Below, in pieces: positions 1 through 13,100 of a stretch of DNA of 64,000 nt. The first letter of the stretch is position 1. Each line of letters opens with the position of its first letter. Source of the DNA: Flectonema sp. DT1601 (lineage: Eukaryota > Euglenozoa > Diplonemea > Diplonemida > Diplonemidae); NCBI GenBank assembly GCA_964019425.1, contig OZ025801.1, positions 930,001 to 994,000 of the forward strand. The letters are read 5' to 3'. The notes beneath the pieces are model-generated. The model did not search any database and had not been told where the DNA came from. It worked only from the letters and a program-made list of their open reading frames with translations. The position numbers and the translations under genes were made by a program.

Positions 1-2193
1 GGTAACGATGCCAACGATGGTTCAATCGACCATCCGCTTAAGAGCATCTCCGCTGGTGTGTCGAAGGCGTCGGGTAAGGCTGGGGCGTTCGTGTACCTGA
101 GAGCTGGTACCCACTACCTCACTGAGACTGTTCAGATCACAGCTGAGAACAGCGGGATGACGATTCAGAACTACAACGGTGAGAAGGTGATTGTTTCTGG
201 AGGACAGAGACTGGACGTGAAGTGGACTCCACACAACGTTGCTGACGGGAACAACATGTACGTTACGGATGTCACGGGAGTAGACTACGCGTGGGGATTC
301 CAAAAAGACGGAATTCGTGCGACCCGTGCGAGATTCCCGAACGGAAACGTTGAGTTGCCGGAGAGAACTGTCGAAGCTGGTGATCCAAACGGTGTCAAGA
401 TGATCCCAAGTGCCTCCGCTGTTTGGACCCCACCTGACTTGTCAAAGCAGGGAACCCAAACCTACATTACCAACACCAACCCTGCTCAGATGAGAAACTT
501 CACAACCTACGGATTCCAAGAATACATGGTTGGTATTGGTGGACCTTGTGCTATCTACGACCCTCCGGTAGCTTACTGGTGTGCAGAAGCTGTGAAGGGA
601 GGAGGTGCTTTTGCCTTCAGAGTTCCAAGGGGAGTGACTCCTGACAAGTCTGTGATCGCTCCGAAGGGAGGAGGTCCAGACTCTGGTCTCCACATGCCAT
701 ACGCTAACCCTGAAGGGGCGATCATCAACGTCTGGAGACCTGCGAGATGGGCGAACTGGATGTTTGAACTTGGAAAGTACGACACCACGACTCGCAACAT
801 CACCTTCGGAAGGGGAGGATTCCAGGGAGCGAGAGGAAACAACAAGGGAGGAGACTTCTTTATTGAGAATGTGATGGAAGAGTTCGACTACCCGAATGAG
901 TTCTTCTTCGATCAGTCTGCCTCGAAGATGTACTTCTTCTACAACGGAACTGGTGCTCCTTCTGACAACTCTGAGTACGTAATCCCTACTGTGAAGATCG
1001 CCTTCAACCTCACCGCGAGCAGATGGAACCCAATTAGAGATGTTACTATTAGAGGTCTCACGATCACTGCCTTCAGATACACTTACATGGAACCTCACGG
1101 TGTTCCATCTGGTGGTGACTGGGCTCTTGACAGAATGGCTGCTGTGTTCTATGAGGGAACTGAGAACTGTCACTTTGACCAGAACCACATCACCCGTGTT
1201 GATGGTAATGGAGTAATGATCTCTGGATACAACCGCAATGCCACGATCACCAACAACGAGTTCTCTTGGATTGGAGGAAACAGTATGGCCGGATGGGGAT
1301 ACACCAACGAGACTGGAGCTCACCCTCTCGAAGGATTTGACGGAACCGATGGCAACCACCCAAAGTACACCACCATCATCAACAACTTGGCTCGTGAGAT
1401 CGGACACTATGAGAAGCAATCTGCTTTCTGGTTTCAAGGAAAGGTTGCTGCCAGTGTGATCAAGTTCAATGTGTTCTTCAACGGACCGAGAGCTGGTATC
1501 AACTTCAATGACGGTCTTGGTGGAGGTGATCTTCTGGAAGGTAACCTTGTCTTCTCAACTTGCAGAGAGTCAGGAGACCACGGACCGTTCAACAGTTGGG
1601 ATCGTCAGCCGTTCTTGTCATCCCAGAGAACTGGTCAGCCTTCCCTTCAAATGGCATGGAGAACATTGACCCGCAACTTCTTCATCGACAACTACAACCT
1701 GCAGGAGGGAATTGATAACGATGATGGTTCTGCGTTCTACCACACCCACGAGAACTTCCTTGTGAGTGGACGCCAGGGAATGAAGAACGACTTTGGTGGG
1801 CACGATAACTACCACTACAACAACCTTTACGGATACGTTGGTAAGGGATTCGGAATCTGTTCTCAGATTGCAGGTCACGAAGATGCTTTCTACAACAACA
1901 CTTTGGTTATGACCGGAACTGATGTTGGAAGTGGAGAGGGATGTTCTGGACCTGGAAAGACCATCGTTCACGACCTGAAGGTGTACACTCCAACTGGTAA
2001 GGCTACTGAATGTGGTCACAGCCCACCGCAATCACCAGGAACTACTGTTCACAAGGTTTGATTATAATTTGTCTCAGAGTCGAAACATTTTTATTGTTTA
2101 TTAATATTTCCAATTACTCCGCCACAATAAATAAAACAGCTTCCTGAGGATGACGATATCATTGCGTGGGCCAAGATCCTACTCAGAATGTAA
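1..2193 (+). CDS. Secreted right-handed beta-helix protein, array copy 1 (5'-truncated by window edge)
   Basis: The coding exon runs in frame from base 1 to 2055. An 84-bp intron (2056-2139, GTTTGA donor, AAAACAG acceptor) follows, then a last exon 2140-2193 ending in TAA. Compared with the complete copies, the first 95 codons lie outside the window. The product is a parallel beta-helix (pectin-lyase-like) protein with repeated N-rich rungs such as DGNGVMISGYNRNATITNN and RAGINFNDGLGGGDLLEGN, plus many NxS/T sites. The last exon encodes LPEDDDIIAWAKILLRM. Reading through the intron would stop after one residue. Copy-specific residues include TVEAG with SASAV and the AEAVKGG block, a mixture of types seen in copies 2, 5 and 6. 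The fold includes polysaccharide lyases and hydrolases. Substrate is unknown and catalytic residues cannot be assigned by eye. Confidence 0.88.
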
Positions 2194-2694
2194 GAACAAT
2201 AAAAACCTTTCGTAAACCCAACAGGGAACCCTCCAAATATTATATTTCCATTTTAATTCACTACTGTTATATCAATAAAGAGAACAAAACCCATTCTTTT
2301 TCTTTGAGAGAGACATTAATTCCTTTTTCTTTTCTTTTTGCGTGACCCCTATTAGATACTCCTGGAGTTGTGTATTTCTACTTCGTTATTGTCGTTGTTG
2401 AATTTTCGTCTTTTAGTTGATAATCGAATTCTGAGTCCCCTGCATAAGCCAGCTCTAGCGAAAATTAAACATTAATCGATCTTAATGTTTTTCTTCCTGG
2501 GTTGCGAGTTGTTCTGCCTCGATGTTTGCTAACGTTTTCCCTTTTTTTATTAAACCATTGGTCATGTTGCATTTACGATATAATTCAAAAGGATTGTTAT
2601 CGTAATCGTTATAAAGTGACTCAATGTTAATTTATCGTATTATTGAATAATATTAACTCTCGAGGTTTGTTTCTCTTATCTTTTATTTCATCAG
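2194..2694. other. Intergenic spacer, copy 1 to copy 2
   Basis: About 500 bp of AT-rich sequence with no credible ORF. It ends in a pyrimidine-rich tract and TCAG (2691-2694), 10 nt before the next ATG, which reads as a 3' splice acceptor. It differs from the spacers upstream of copies 3-6. Confidence 0.6.
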
Positions 2695-2704
2695 CTGATA
2701 CAAA

Positions 2705-5182
2705 ATGAGAGCAACGCTGACACTGCTCAGCGCCGTAGTAGGCGCTGAAGCCGTCTGGTCTTTGGGACCTGAGTCGTTCAACTGCAAGATGAGAAACTTG
2801 GCGTGGGAGTACGGACAGAAGACTCTTCCGAAGTACGGAAAGTTCGAGAACTTGTACTACGCGTTGGGTCTGAACAAGGACTGCACGAACGTTACGGGAC
2901 CTGTTCACTTCACTCCTGCGGATTTGGAACCAAAGACACCGGTTTTCCCAAGCGGCAGCGGATTCTCTGTTTACGTTGACTTCGTCAAGGGTAACGATGC
3001 CAACGATGGTTCAATCGACCATCCGCTTAAGAGCATCTCCGCTGGTGTGTCGAAGGCGTCGGGTAAGGCTGGAGCGTTCGTGTACCTGAGAGCTGGTACC
3101 CACTACCTCACTGAGACTGTTCAGATCACAGCTGAGAACAGCGGGATGACGATTCAGAACTACAACGGTGAGAAGGTGATTGTTTCTGGAGGACAGAGAC
3201 TGGACGTGAAGTGGACTCCACACAACGTTGCTGACGGGAACAACATGTACGTTACGGATGTCACGGGAGTAGACTACGCGTGGGGATTCCAAAAAGACGG
3301 AATTCGTGCGACCCGTGCGAGATTCCCGAACGGAAACGTTGAGTTGCCAGAAAGAACCGCTGAAGCTGGTGATCCAAACGGTGTCAAGATGATCCCAAGT
3401 GCCTCCGCTGTTTGGACCCCACCTGACTTGTCAAAGCAGGGAACCCAAACCTACATTACCAACACCAACCCTGCTCAGATGAGAAACTTCACAACCTACG
3501 GATTCCAAGAATACATGGTTGGTATTGGTGGACCTTGTGCTATCTACGACCCTCCGGTAGCTTACTGGTGTGCAGAAGCTGTGAAGGGAGGAGGTGCTTT
3601 TGCCTTCAGAGTTCCAAGGGGAGTGACTCCTGACAAGTCTGTGATCGCTCCGAAGGGAGGAGGTCCAGACTCTGGTCTCCACATGCCATACGCTAACCCT
3701 GAAGGGGCGATCATCAACGTCTGGAGACCTGCGAGATGGGCGAACTGGATGTTTGAACTTGGAAAGTACGACACCACGACTCGCAACATCACCTTCGGAA
3801 GGGGAGGATTCCAGGGAGCGAGAGGAAACAACAAGGGAGGAGACTTCTTTATTGAGAATGTGATGGAAGAGTTCGACTACCCGAATGAGTTCTTCTTCGA
3901 TCAGTCTGCCTCGAAGATGTACTTCTTCTACAACGGAACCGGTGCTCCTTCTGACAACTCTGAGTACGTGATTCCTACTGTGAAGACCGCCTTCAACCTC
4001 ACCGCGAGCAGATGGAACCCAATTAGAGATGTTACTATTAGAGGTCTCACGATCACTGCCTTCAGATACACTTACATGGACCCTCACGGTGTTCCATCTG
4101 GTGGTGACTGGGCTCTTGACAGAATGGCTGCTGTGTTCTACGAGGGAACTGAGAACTGTCACTTTGACCAGAACCACATCACCCGTGTTGATGGTAACGG
4201 AGTAATGATCTCTGGATACAACCGCAATGCCACGATCACCAACAACGAGTTCTCTTGGATTGGAGGAAACAGTATGGCCGGATGGGGATACACCAACGAG
4301 ACTGGAGCTCACCCTCTCGAAGGATTTGACGGAACCGATGGCAACCACCCAAAGTACACCACCATCATCAACAACTTGGCTCGTGAGATCGGACACTATG
4401 AGAAGCAATCTGCTTTCTGGTTTCAAGGAAAGGTTGCTGCCAGTGTGATCAAGTTCAACGTGTTCTTCAACGGACCGAGAGCTGGTATCAACTTCAATGA
4501 CGGTCTTGGTGGAGGTGATCTTCTGGAGGGTAACCTTGTCTTCTCAACTTGCAGAGAGTCATCAGATCACGGACCGTTCAACAGTTGGGACCGTCAGCCG
4601 TTCTTGTCATCCCAGAGAACTGGTCAGCCTTCCCTTCAGATGGCATGGAGAACATTGACCCGCAACTTCTTCATCGACAACTACAACCTGCAGGAGGGAA
4701 TTGATAACGATGATGGTTCTGCGTTCTACCACACCCACGAGAACTTCCTCGTGAGTGGAAACGTGGGAATGAAGAACGACTTTGGTGGGCACGACAACTA
4801 CCACTACAACAACCTTTACGGATACGTTGCTAAGGGATTCGGAATCTGTTCTCAGATTGCAGGTCACGAAGATGCTTTCTACAACAACACTTTGGTTATG
4901 ACCGGAACTGAAGTAGGAAGTGGAGAGGGATGTTCTGGACCTGGAAAGACCATCGTTCACGACCTGAAGGTGTACACTCCAACTGGTAAGGCTACTGAAT
5001 GTGGTCACAGCCCACCACGGTCACCAGGAACTACTGTTCACAAGGTTTGATTATAATTTGTCTCAGAGTCGAAACGTTTTTATTGTTTATTAATATTTCC
5101 AATTACTCCGCCACAATAAATAAAACAGCTTCCTGAGGATGACGATATCATTGCGTGGGCCAAGATCCTACTCAGAATGTAA
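2705..5182 (+). CDS. Secreted right-handed beta-helix protein, array copy 2
   Basis: Exon 1 is 2705-5044 (780 codons), the intron 5045-5128 (84 bp, almost identical to that of copy 1), and exon 2 5129-5182. The product has 797 residues. A signal peptide (MRATLTLLSAVVGAEA) precedes a Cys-bearing N-terminal segment. The beta-helix starts near residue 87 (VYVDFVKGNDANDGS). The tail exon encodes LPEDDDIIAWAKILLRM. The start fits because a YAG acceptor lies 10 nt upstream and all complete copies share this ATG. It is closest to copy 1, sharing the AEAVKGG and NPAQMRNFTTYG blocks, the 84-bp intron and the 3' flank, but carries TAEAG like copies 3 and 4. It is probably secreted to act on an extracellular polymer. 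Enzyme activity is inferred from the fold only. Confidence 0.9.
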
Positions 5183-5944
5183 ATATCAAAACTTAATTAG
5201 TATAAGAGAGTCGTGGCATCGTAACTTATTCCTGTTGTTGGAATTTGTAAAAGTTGCGCTAATTCCAACTAAAAGTGTGAGTAAATAATAATCTATGAAG
5301 TTGGCCGATGCTTTTTTCCCACCGGACGAACTCTGTTGGGCGACTACCTTATCCTATCCTTTCCCCTTTTTATCCCCCTTTTGAGCGCCTACTCTGTTGC
5401 TTTAGCCAGTGTAGTGCCGTACTAATAGGCCTTAATCAAATTGAATGCTGAGAACCAATCAAAAACTCGGACCTTGATACTTTGAATGGTGACCGCTGTC
5501 ACTTCGTTATTTCCCGCGCTGATTGAAAATTCTGATTATTCCAAGCAAATTAATTGATATATATAGCGAACGTTCTTCTTCCTTCTTCTTCTTCTATTCC
5601 CTCTCTTTTAAATAAATAAAACCTTTATTCTAACATAAAGGTTCAATAACTGCAAGCTTACGTAAACATACTCTATATCTGCGCATAAAAAGACTATCGA
5701 TCTCATTGAATATGTTCTCCAGCGGAGCAGTACTTTTTTGTGTTTTAGAATCTGTCTACAAAAGTGCAAACGTTGATTGATGTCAGCAATATGTTTACAG
5801 GTATTCTGTTTTTCTTATTATATTAAAGTAGACAACGCTTAATAAACGAGTGAGTCAACTTATTTTAATATTCTATCTGATTCTCTACCGTGAATGAAAT
5901 GATTTGAGAATTGTTATGTTCTGATATGCATTCTTTACAATCAG
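5183..5944. other. Intergenic spacer, copy 2 to copy 3 (contains left edge of the 4.24-kb duplication)
   Basis: No credible gene. From about 5351 onward the sequence is nearly identical to 9597-10181 upstream of copy 4, marking the left border of the duplicated unit. It contains a CTTCTTCTTC microsatellite near 5580-5600 and ends at a TCAG acceptor (5941-5944). Confidence 0.7.
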
Positions 5945-8900
5945 GTTAAGTTGTTTATTAAATATGAGAGCAACGCTGACACTGCTCAGCGCCGTGGTAG
6001 GCGCTGAAGCTGTCTGGTCTTTGGGACCTGAGTCGTTCAACTGCAAGATGAGAAACCTGGCGTGGGAGTACGGACAGAAGACTCTTCCGAAGTACGGAAA
6101 GTTCGAGAACTTGTACTACGCGTTGGGTCTGAACAAGGACTGCACGAACGTTACGGGACCTGTTCACTTCACTCCTGCGGATTTGGAACCAAAGACACCA
6201 GTTTTCCCAAGCGGCAGCGGATTCTCTGTTTACGTTGACTTCGTCAAGGGTAACGATGCCAACGATGGTTCAATCGACCATCCGCTTAAGAGCATCTCCG
6301 CTGGTGTGTCGAAGGCGTCGGGTAAGGCTGGAGCGTTCGTGTACCTGAGAGCTGGTACCCACTACCTCACTGAGACTGTTCAGATCACAGCTGAGAACAG
6401 CGGGATGACGATTCAGAACTACAACGGTGAGAAGGTGATTGTTTCTGGAGGACAGAGACTGGACGTGAAGTGGACTCCACACAACGTTGCTGACGGGAAC
6501 AACATGTACGTTACGGATGTCACGGGAGTAGACTACGCGTGGGGATTCCAAAAAGATGGAATTCGTGCGACCCGTGCGAGATTCCCGAACGGAAACGTTG
6601 AGTTGCCAGAGAGAACCGCCGAAGCTGGTGATCCAAACGGTGTCAAGATGATCCCAAGTGCCTCCGCTGTTTGGACCCCACCTGACTTGTCAAAGCAGGG
6701 AACCCAAACCTACGTTATTAACACCAACTCTTCTCAGATGAGAAACTTCACAACCTACGGATTCCAAGAATACATGGTTGGTATTGGTGGACCTTGTGAT
6801 ATCTACGACCCTCCAGTAGCATTCTGGTGTGCGAAGAACCCTGCAGGTGGAGGTGCTTTTGCCTTCAGAGTTCCAAGGGGAGTGACTCCTAACGAATCTG
6901 TGATCGCTCCAAAGGGAGGAGGTCCAGACTCTGGTCTCCACATGCCGTACGCTAACCCTGAAGGGGCGATCATCAATGTTTGGAGACCTGCGAGATGGGC
7001 GAACTGGATGTTTGAACTTGGAAAGTACGACACCATGAACAATAACATCACCTTCGGAAGGGGAGGATTCCAGGGAGCGAGAGGAAACGACAAGGGAGGA
7101 GACTTCTTTATTGAGAATGTGATGGAAGAGTTCGACTACCCGAATGAGTTCTTCTTCGATCAGTCTGCCTCGAAGATGTACTTCTTCTACAACGGAACTG
7201 GTGCTCCTTCTGACAACTCTGAGTACGTGATTCCTACTGTGAAGACCGCCTTCAACCTCACCGCGAGCAGATGGAACCCAATTAGAGATGTTACTATTAG
7301 AGGTCTCACGATCACTGCCTTCAGATACACTTACATGGACCCTCACGGTGTTCCATCTGGTGGTGACTGGGCTCTTGATAGAATGGCTGCTGTGTTCTAC
7401 GAGGGAACTGAGAACTGTCACTTTGACCAGAACCACATCACCCGTGTTGATGGTAACGGAGTAATGATCTCTGGATACAACCGCAATGCCACGATCACCA
7501 ACAACGAGTTCTCTTGGATTGGAGGAAACAGTATGGCCGGATGGGGATACACCAACGAGACTGGGGCCAATCCGCTCGAAGGATTTGACGCCACCGACGG
7601 TAACCATCCACAGTACACCACCATCATCAACAACTTGGCTCGTGAGGTCGGACACTATGAGAAGCAGTCTTCTTTCTGGTTCCAAGGAAAGGTTGCTGCC
7701 AGTGTGATCAAGTTCAATGTGTTCTTCAACGGACCGAGAGCTGGTATCAACTTCAATGACGGTCTTGGTGGAGGTGATCTTCTGGAAGGTAACCTTGTCT
7801 TCTCAACTTGCAGAGAGTCATCAGACAACGGACCGTTAAACAATTGGGATCGTCAGCCGTTTCTAACGACCCAGAGAAACGGTCAGCCTTCTGTTCAAAT
7901 GGCATGGAGAACACTGACCCGTAACTTCTTCATCGACAACTACAACTTGCAGGAGGCTGTTGACACCGATGATGGTTCTGGATTTTTCCACACTCACCAC
8001 AACTTTATTGTAAGTGGTGGTCGTGGTATGAAGAATGACTACGGAGGTCACGATAACTACCACTACAACAATATTTACGGATACGTTGGTACTGGGTTTA
8101 TTATTTGTGCCCAGATTGCTGGTCACGAAGATGCTTTCTACAACAACACTGTTATTATGACAAGTGAATCAGTAGCTAGTGGCGAAGGATGTTCTGGACC
8201 TGGAAAGACCATCGTTCACGACCTGACGATTTACACTCCAACTGGTAACGCTACTGAATGTGGTCACAGCCCACCGCAATCACCGGGAACTACTGTTCAC
8301 AAGGTATGTTTGATTTGGTATTATCTTAATTATAAATAACATATCCGACAGACGGTTGGTTATCTTTTTTATTGTAATTGATATTCACGTGTTTAAAGAT
8401 CTTCGTATGAATTCATTAACGTGTGAGTCATCTTCTTCTTTCTTGTAACAATATTTTACTTACTGTCCATTTATTTGAAAAAGAATTCCACTTCAATTGA
8501 AGTGTGTGTCGTTTTTTTCTAAACTACTTATCTCAAAGTAAGTGGAGCACGTTATCCCAAAAGGAGAAACTAGCAGTGGCTCTTTATTTAGATCTGCTGT
8601 TGTTTTCTTAAGTTCAGGGAGAACTGTGTCTGAGGCATAGGGCTGCCACGCCTTACTATGTTCAAGTGTCGTGGTGGGAGATGGTGAATGAAATTAGGTA
8701 ACACACTTCGACAATAACATTAAAATGAAATAAAAAAAAAAATAAAAATAAAAACAGTTTCCTGCTGATGACGACGTTATCTCATGGGCGAGAGCCCTTC
8801 TCAGAATGTAAAGGATTATTTAAAAAAAAAAAAAAAAAATCTAAACGTGAGTCAGATACCGATACAGTCGGTTGATGTGTAGCCAAACTCGATTTGGATT

Positions 8901-9590
8901 TTCCATTTCTTGTTTTCGTAGTTGATGCAAACGTTATTTCCCTCCCCTTTAGTTTACTTTGTTTTTGGCTCCAATTCGCAATTTACAAGTCTAGTATATG
9001 TGCGATTTACATTGGTATCATAAAATAAAATATTTTAATCAACTGTATAGTGATATCTACTACTACTGGACTACTCGAGTTAAGAGATGGCTGAAAAACT
9101 TTAAGAACGAACTTTTAACTTTGATTTTTATGAATATATCTCATTCCTGTTAGTCGGTTGTAGTTACTCCCTGCTTTTGATGAATTCCTCTTACTTCGCT
9201 TTTTTGGTTGCTTTTATCCACCTTTGTTATTTATAACTGTGAAAAAAAAAGATAGAAACCTGTTTGCGTTTCAATACTGAAACTGTTGGTCTCTTTTTAC
9301 AAATCAACTTTTGTTCGATCGAACTTTAATTTAGTTTTATCCAGTTTCAAGTTGCTTTGTATTTAATTATGGTATCAGGCTACCTCCTTCTCTCTCCTGA
9401 CTGATTCAAGTTTTCAGGTAAAGGACCCTTCCTTCTCATTTTATTTTCTTTCTCAACATTTATGTGTTTGTTATTTTATAAAAATAAAACACAGAGAGGA
9501 GAAATCATTTAGATTTGAGTATTGGATTGTTCTTTACCATTTCTTGCAATCTGGTTAAGTTGTTTACTAAATGTCAGCTGTGCATTACTG
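5351..9590 (+). repeat. Tandem segmental duplication, unit A (contains beta-helix copy 3)
   Basis: About 4.24 kb covering upstream flank, gene copy 3 with its 454-bp intron, and downstream flank. It matches unit B (9597 to about 13833) almost base for base, including non-coding DNA, with only small indels in microsatellites and A-runs. The units abut head to tail. Intergenic identity close to coding identity indicates a very recent duplication or homogenisation of the whole unit. Confidence 0.88.
5964..8811 (+). CDS. Secreted right-handed beta-helix protein, array copy 3
   Basis: Exon 1 is 5964-8303 (780 codons), the intron 8304-8757 (454 bp, GTATGT donor, A-rich tract then ACAG), and exon 2 8758-8811. 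The product has 797 residues with the same signal peptide and helix as copy 2. It carries a distinct set of blocks: VINTNSSQMRNF, AFWCAKNPAGG, MNNNITF, GANPLEGFDATDG, AVDTDDGSGFFHTHHN and SESVASGEGC. The tail is FPADDDVISWARALLRM. The leader between the TCAG acceptor (5941-5944) and the ATG is 19 nt and is shared with copies 4-6. Nearly all substitutions relative to copy 2 fall after codon 215, and the first 215 codons are almost invariant. Function is as for the other copies. Confidence 0.9.
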
Positions 9591-10181
9591 AAATCTATCC
9601 TATCCTTTCCCCTTTTTATCCCCCTTTCGGACGCCTACTCTGTTGCTTTAGCCAGTGTAGTGCCGTACTAATAGGCCTTAATCAAATTGAATGCTGAGAA
9701 CCAATCAAAAACTCGGACCTTAATACTTTGAATGGTGACCGCTGTCACTTCGTTATTTCCCGCGCTGATTGAAAATTCTGATTATTCCAAGCAAATTAAT
9801 TGATATATCGCGAACGTTCTTCTTCTTCTTCTATTCCCTCTCTTTTGAATAAATAAAACCTTTATTCTAACATAAAGGTTCAATAACCGCAAGCTTACGT
9901 AAACATACTCTATATCTGCGCATAAAAAGACTATCGATCTCATTGAATATGTTCTCCAGCGGAGCAGTACTTTTTTATGTTTTAGAACCTGTCTACAAAA
10001 GTGCAAACGTTGATTGATGTCAGCAATATGTTTACAGGTATTCTGTTTTTCTTATTATATTAAAGTAGACAACGCTTAATAAACGAGTGAGTCTACTTAT
10101 TTTAATATTCTATCTGATTCTCTACCGTGAATGAAATGATTTGAGAATTGTTATGTTCTGATATGCATTCTTTACAATTAG
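8812..10181. other. Intergenic spacer, copy 3 to copy 4 (duplication junction)
   Basis: About 1.37 kb without a supportable gene. It holds the end of unit A and start of unit B (junction 9590-9597). A copy of the beta-helix leader lies at 9547-9572 (CTGGTTAAGTTGTTTACTAA), not followed by a gene. A short element at 9341-9367 recurs at 13580-13606 and 34808-34835. It ends at a TTAG acceptor (10180-10181). Confidence 0.65.
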
Positions 10182-13100
10182 GTTAAGTTGTTTATTAAAT
10201 ATGAGAGCAACGCTGACACTGCTCAGTGCCGTGGTAGGCGCTGAAGCCGTCTGGTCTTTGGGACCTGAGTCGTTCAACTGCAAGATGAGAAACTTGGCAT
10301 GGGAGTACGGACAGAAGACTCTTCCGAAGTACGGAAAGTTCGAGAACTTGTACTACGCGTTGGGTCTGAACAAGGACTGCACGAACGTTACGGGACCTGT
10401 TCACTTCACTCCTGCGGATTTGGAACCAAAGACACCAGTTTTCCCAAGCGGCAGCGGATTCTCTGTTTACGTTGACTTCGTCAAGGGTAACGATGCCAAC
10501 GATGGTTCAATCGACCATCCGCTTAAGAGCATCTCCGCTGGTGTATCGAAGGCGTCGGGCAAGGCTGGAGCGTTCGTGTACCTGAGAGCTGGTACCCACT
10601 ACCTCACTGAGACTGTTCAGATCACAGCTGAGAACAGCGGGATGACGATTCAGAACTACAACGGTGAGAAGGTGATTGTTTCTGGAGGACAGAGACTGGA
10701 CGTGAAGTGGACTCCACACAACATTGCTGACGGGAACAACATGTACGTTACGGATGTCACAGGAGTAGACTACGCGTGGGGATTCCAAAAAGACGGAATT
10801 CGTGCGACCCGTGCGAGATTCCCGAACGGAAACGTTGAGTTGCCAGAAAGAACCGCCGAAGCTGGTGATCCAAACGGTGTCAAGATGATCCCAAGTGCCT
10901 CCGCTGTTTGGACCCCACCTGACTTGTCAAAGCAGGGAACCCAAACCTACGTTATTAACACCAACTCTTCTCAGATGAGAAACTTCACAACCTACGGATT
11001 CCAAGAATACATGGTTGGTATTGGTGGACCTTGTGATATCTACGACCCTCCAGTAGCATTCTGGTGTGCGAAGAACCCTGCAGGTGGAGGTGCTTTTGCC
11101 TTCAGAGTTCCAAGGGGAGTGACTCCTAACGAATCTGTGATCGCTCCGAAGGGAGGAGGTCCAGACTCTGGTCTCCACATGCCATACGCTAACCCTGAAG
11201 GGGCGATCATCAATGTTTGGAGACCTGCGAGATGGGCGAACTGGATGTTTGAACTTGGAAAGTACGACACCATGAACAATAACATCACCTTCGGAAGGGG
11301 AGGATTCCAGGGAGCGAGAGGAAACGACAAGGGAGGAGACTTCTTTATTGAGAATGTGATGGAAGAGTTCGACTACCCGAATGAGTTCTTCTTCGATCAG
11401 TCTGCCTCGAAGATGTACTTCTTCTACAACGGAACTGGTGCTCCTTCTGACAACTCTGAGTACGTAATCCCTACTGTGAAGACCGCCTTCAACCTCACCG
11501 CGAGCAGATGGAACCCAATTAGAGATGTTACTATTAGAGGTCTCACGATCACTGCCTTCAGATACACTTACATGGACCCTCACGGTGTTCCATCTGGTGG
11601 TGACTGGGCTCTTGATAGAATGGCTGCTGTGTTCTACGAGGGAACTGAGAACTGTCACTTTGACCAGAACCACATCACCCGTGTTGATGGTAACGGAGTA
11701 ATGATCTCTGGATACAACCGCAATGCCACGATCACCAACAACGAGTTCTCTTGGATTGGAGGAAACAGTATGGCCGGATGGGGATACACCAACGAGACTG
11801 GGGCCAATCCGCTCGAAGGATTTGACGCCACCGACGGTAACCATCCACAGTACACCACCATCATCAACAACTTGGCTCGTGAGGTCGGACACTATGAGAA
11901 GCAGTCTTCTTTCTGGTTTCAAGGAAAGGTTGCTGCCAGTGTGATCAAGTTCAATGTGTTCTTCAACGGACCGAGAGCTGGTATCAACTTCAATGACGGT
12001 CTTGGTGGAGGTGATCTTCTGGAGGGTAACCTTGTCTTCTCAACTTGCAGAGAGTCATCAGACAACGGACCGTTAAACAATTGGGATCGTCAGCCGTTTC
12101 TAACGACCCAGAGAAACGGTCAGCCTTCTGTTCAAATGGCATGGAGAACATTGACCCGTAACTTCTTCATCGACAACTACAACTTGCAGGAGGCTGTTGA
12201 CACCGATGATGGTTCTGGATTTTTCCACACTCACCACAATTTTATTGTAAGTGGTGGTCGTGGTATGAAGAATGACTACGGAGGTCACGATAACTACCAC
12301 TACAACAATATTTACGGATACGTTGGTACTGGGTTTATTATTTGTGCCCAGATTGCTGGTCACGAAGATGCTTTCTACAACAACACTGTTATTATGACAA
12401 GTGAATCAGTAGCTAGTGGCGAAGGATGTTCTGGACCTGGAAAGACCATCGTTCACGACCTGACGATTTACACTCCAACTGGTAACGCTACTGAATGTGG
12501 TCACAGCCCACCGCAATCACCAGGAACTACTGTTCACAAGGTATGTTTGATTTGGTATTATCTTAATTATAAATAACATATCCAACAGACGGTTGGTTAT
12601 CTTTTTTATTGTAATTGATATTCACGTGTTTAAAGATCTTCGTATGAATTCATTAACGTGTGAGTCATCTTCTTCTTTCTTGTAACAATATTTTACTTAC
12701 TGTCCATTTATTTGAAAAAGAATTCCACTTCAATTGAAGTGTGTGTTGTTTTTTTCTAAACTACTTATCTCAAAGTAAGTGGAGCACGTTATCCCAAAAG
12801 GAGAAACTAGCAGTGGCTCTTTATTTAGATCTGCTGTTGTTTTCTTAAGTTCGGGGAGAACTGTGTCTGAGGCATAGGGCTGCCACGCCTTACTATGTTC
12901 AAGTGTCGTGGTGGGAGATGGTGAATGAAATTAGGTAACACACTTCGACAATAACATTAAAATGAAATAAAAAAAAAAAAAATAAAAATAAAAACAGTTC
13001 CCTGCTGATGACGACGTTATCTCATGGGCGAGAGCCCTTCTCAGAATGTAAAGGATTATTTAAAAAAAAAAAAAAAAAATCTAAACGTGAGTCAGATACC

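Noticed and set aside
8304-8757. snoRNA in the long intron of copies 3 and 4
   Set aside because: Short stems (AGCAG/CTGCT, CCACG/CGTGG) and a 16-bp palindrome (8489-8504) exist, but C/D or H/ACA boxes are not convincingly placed.
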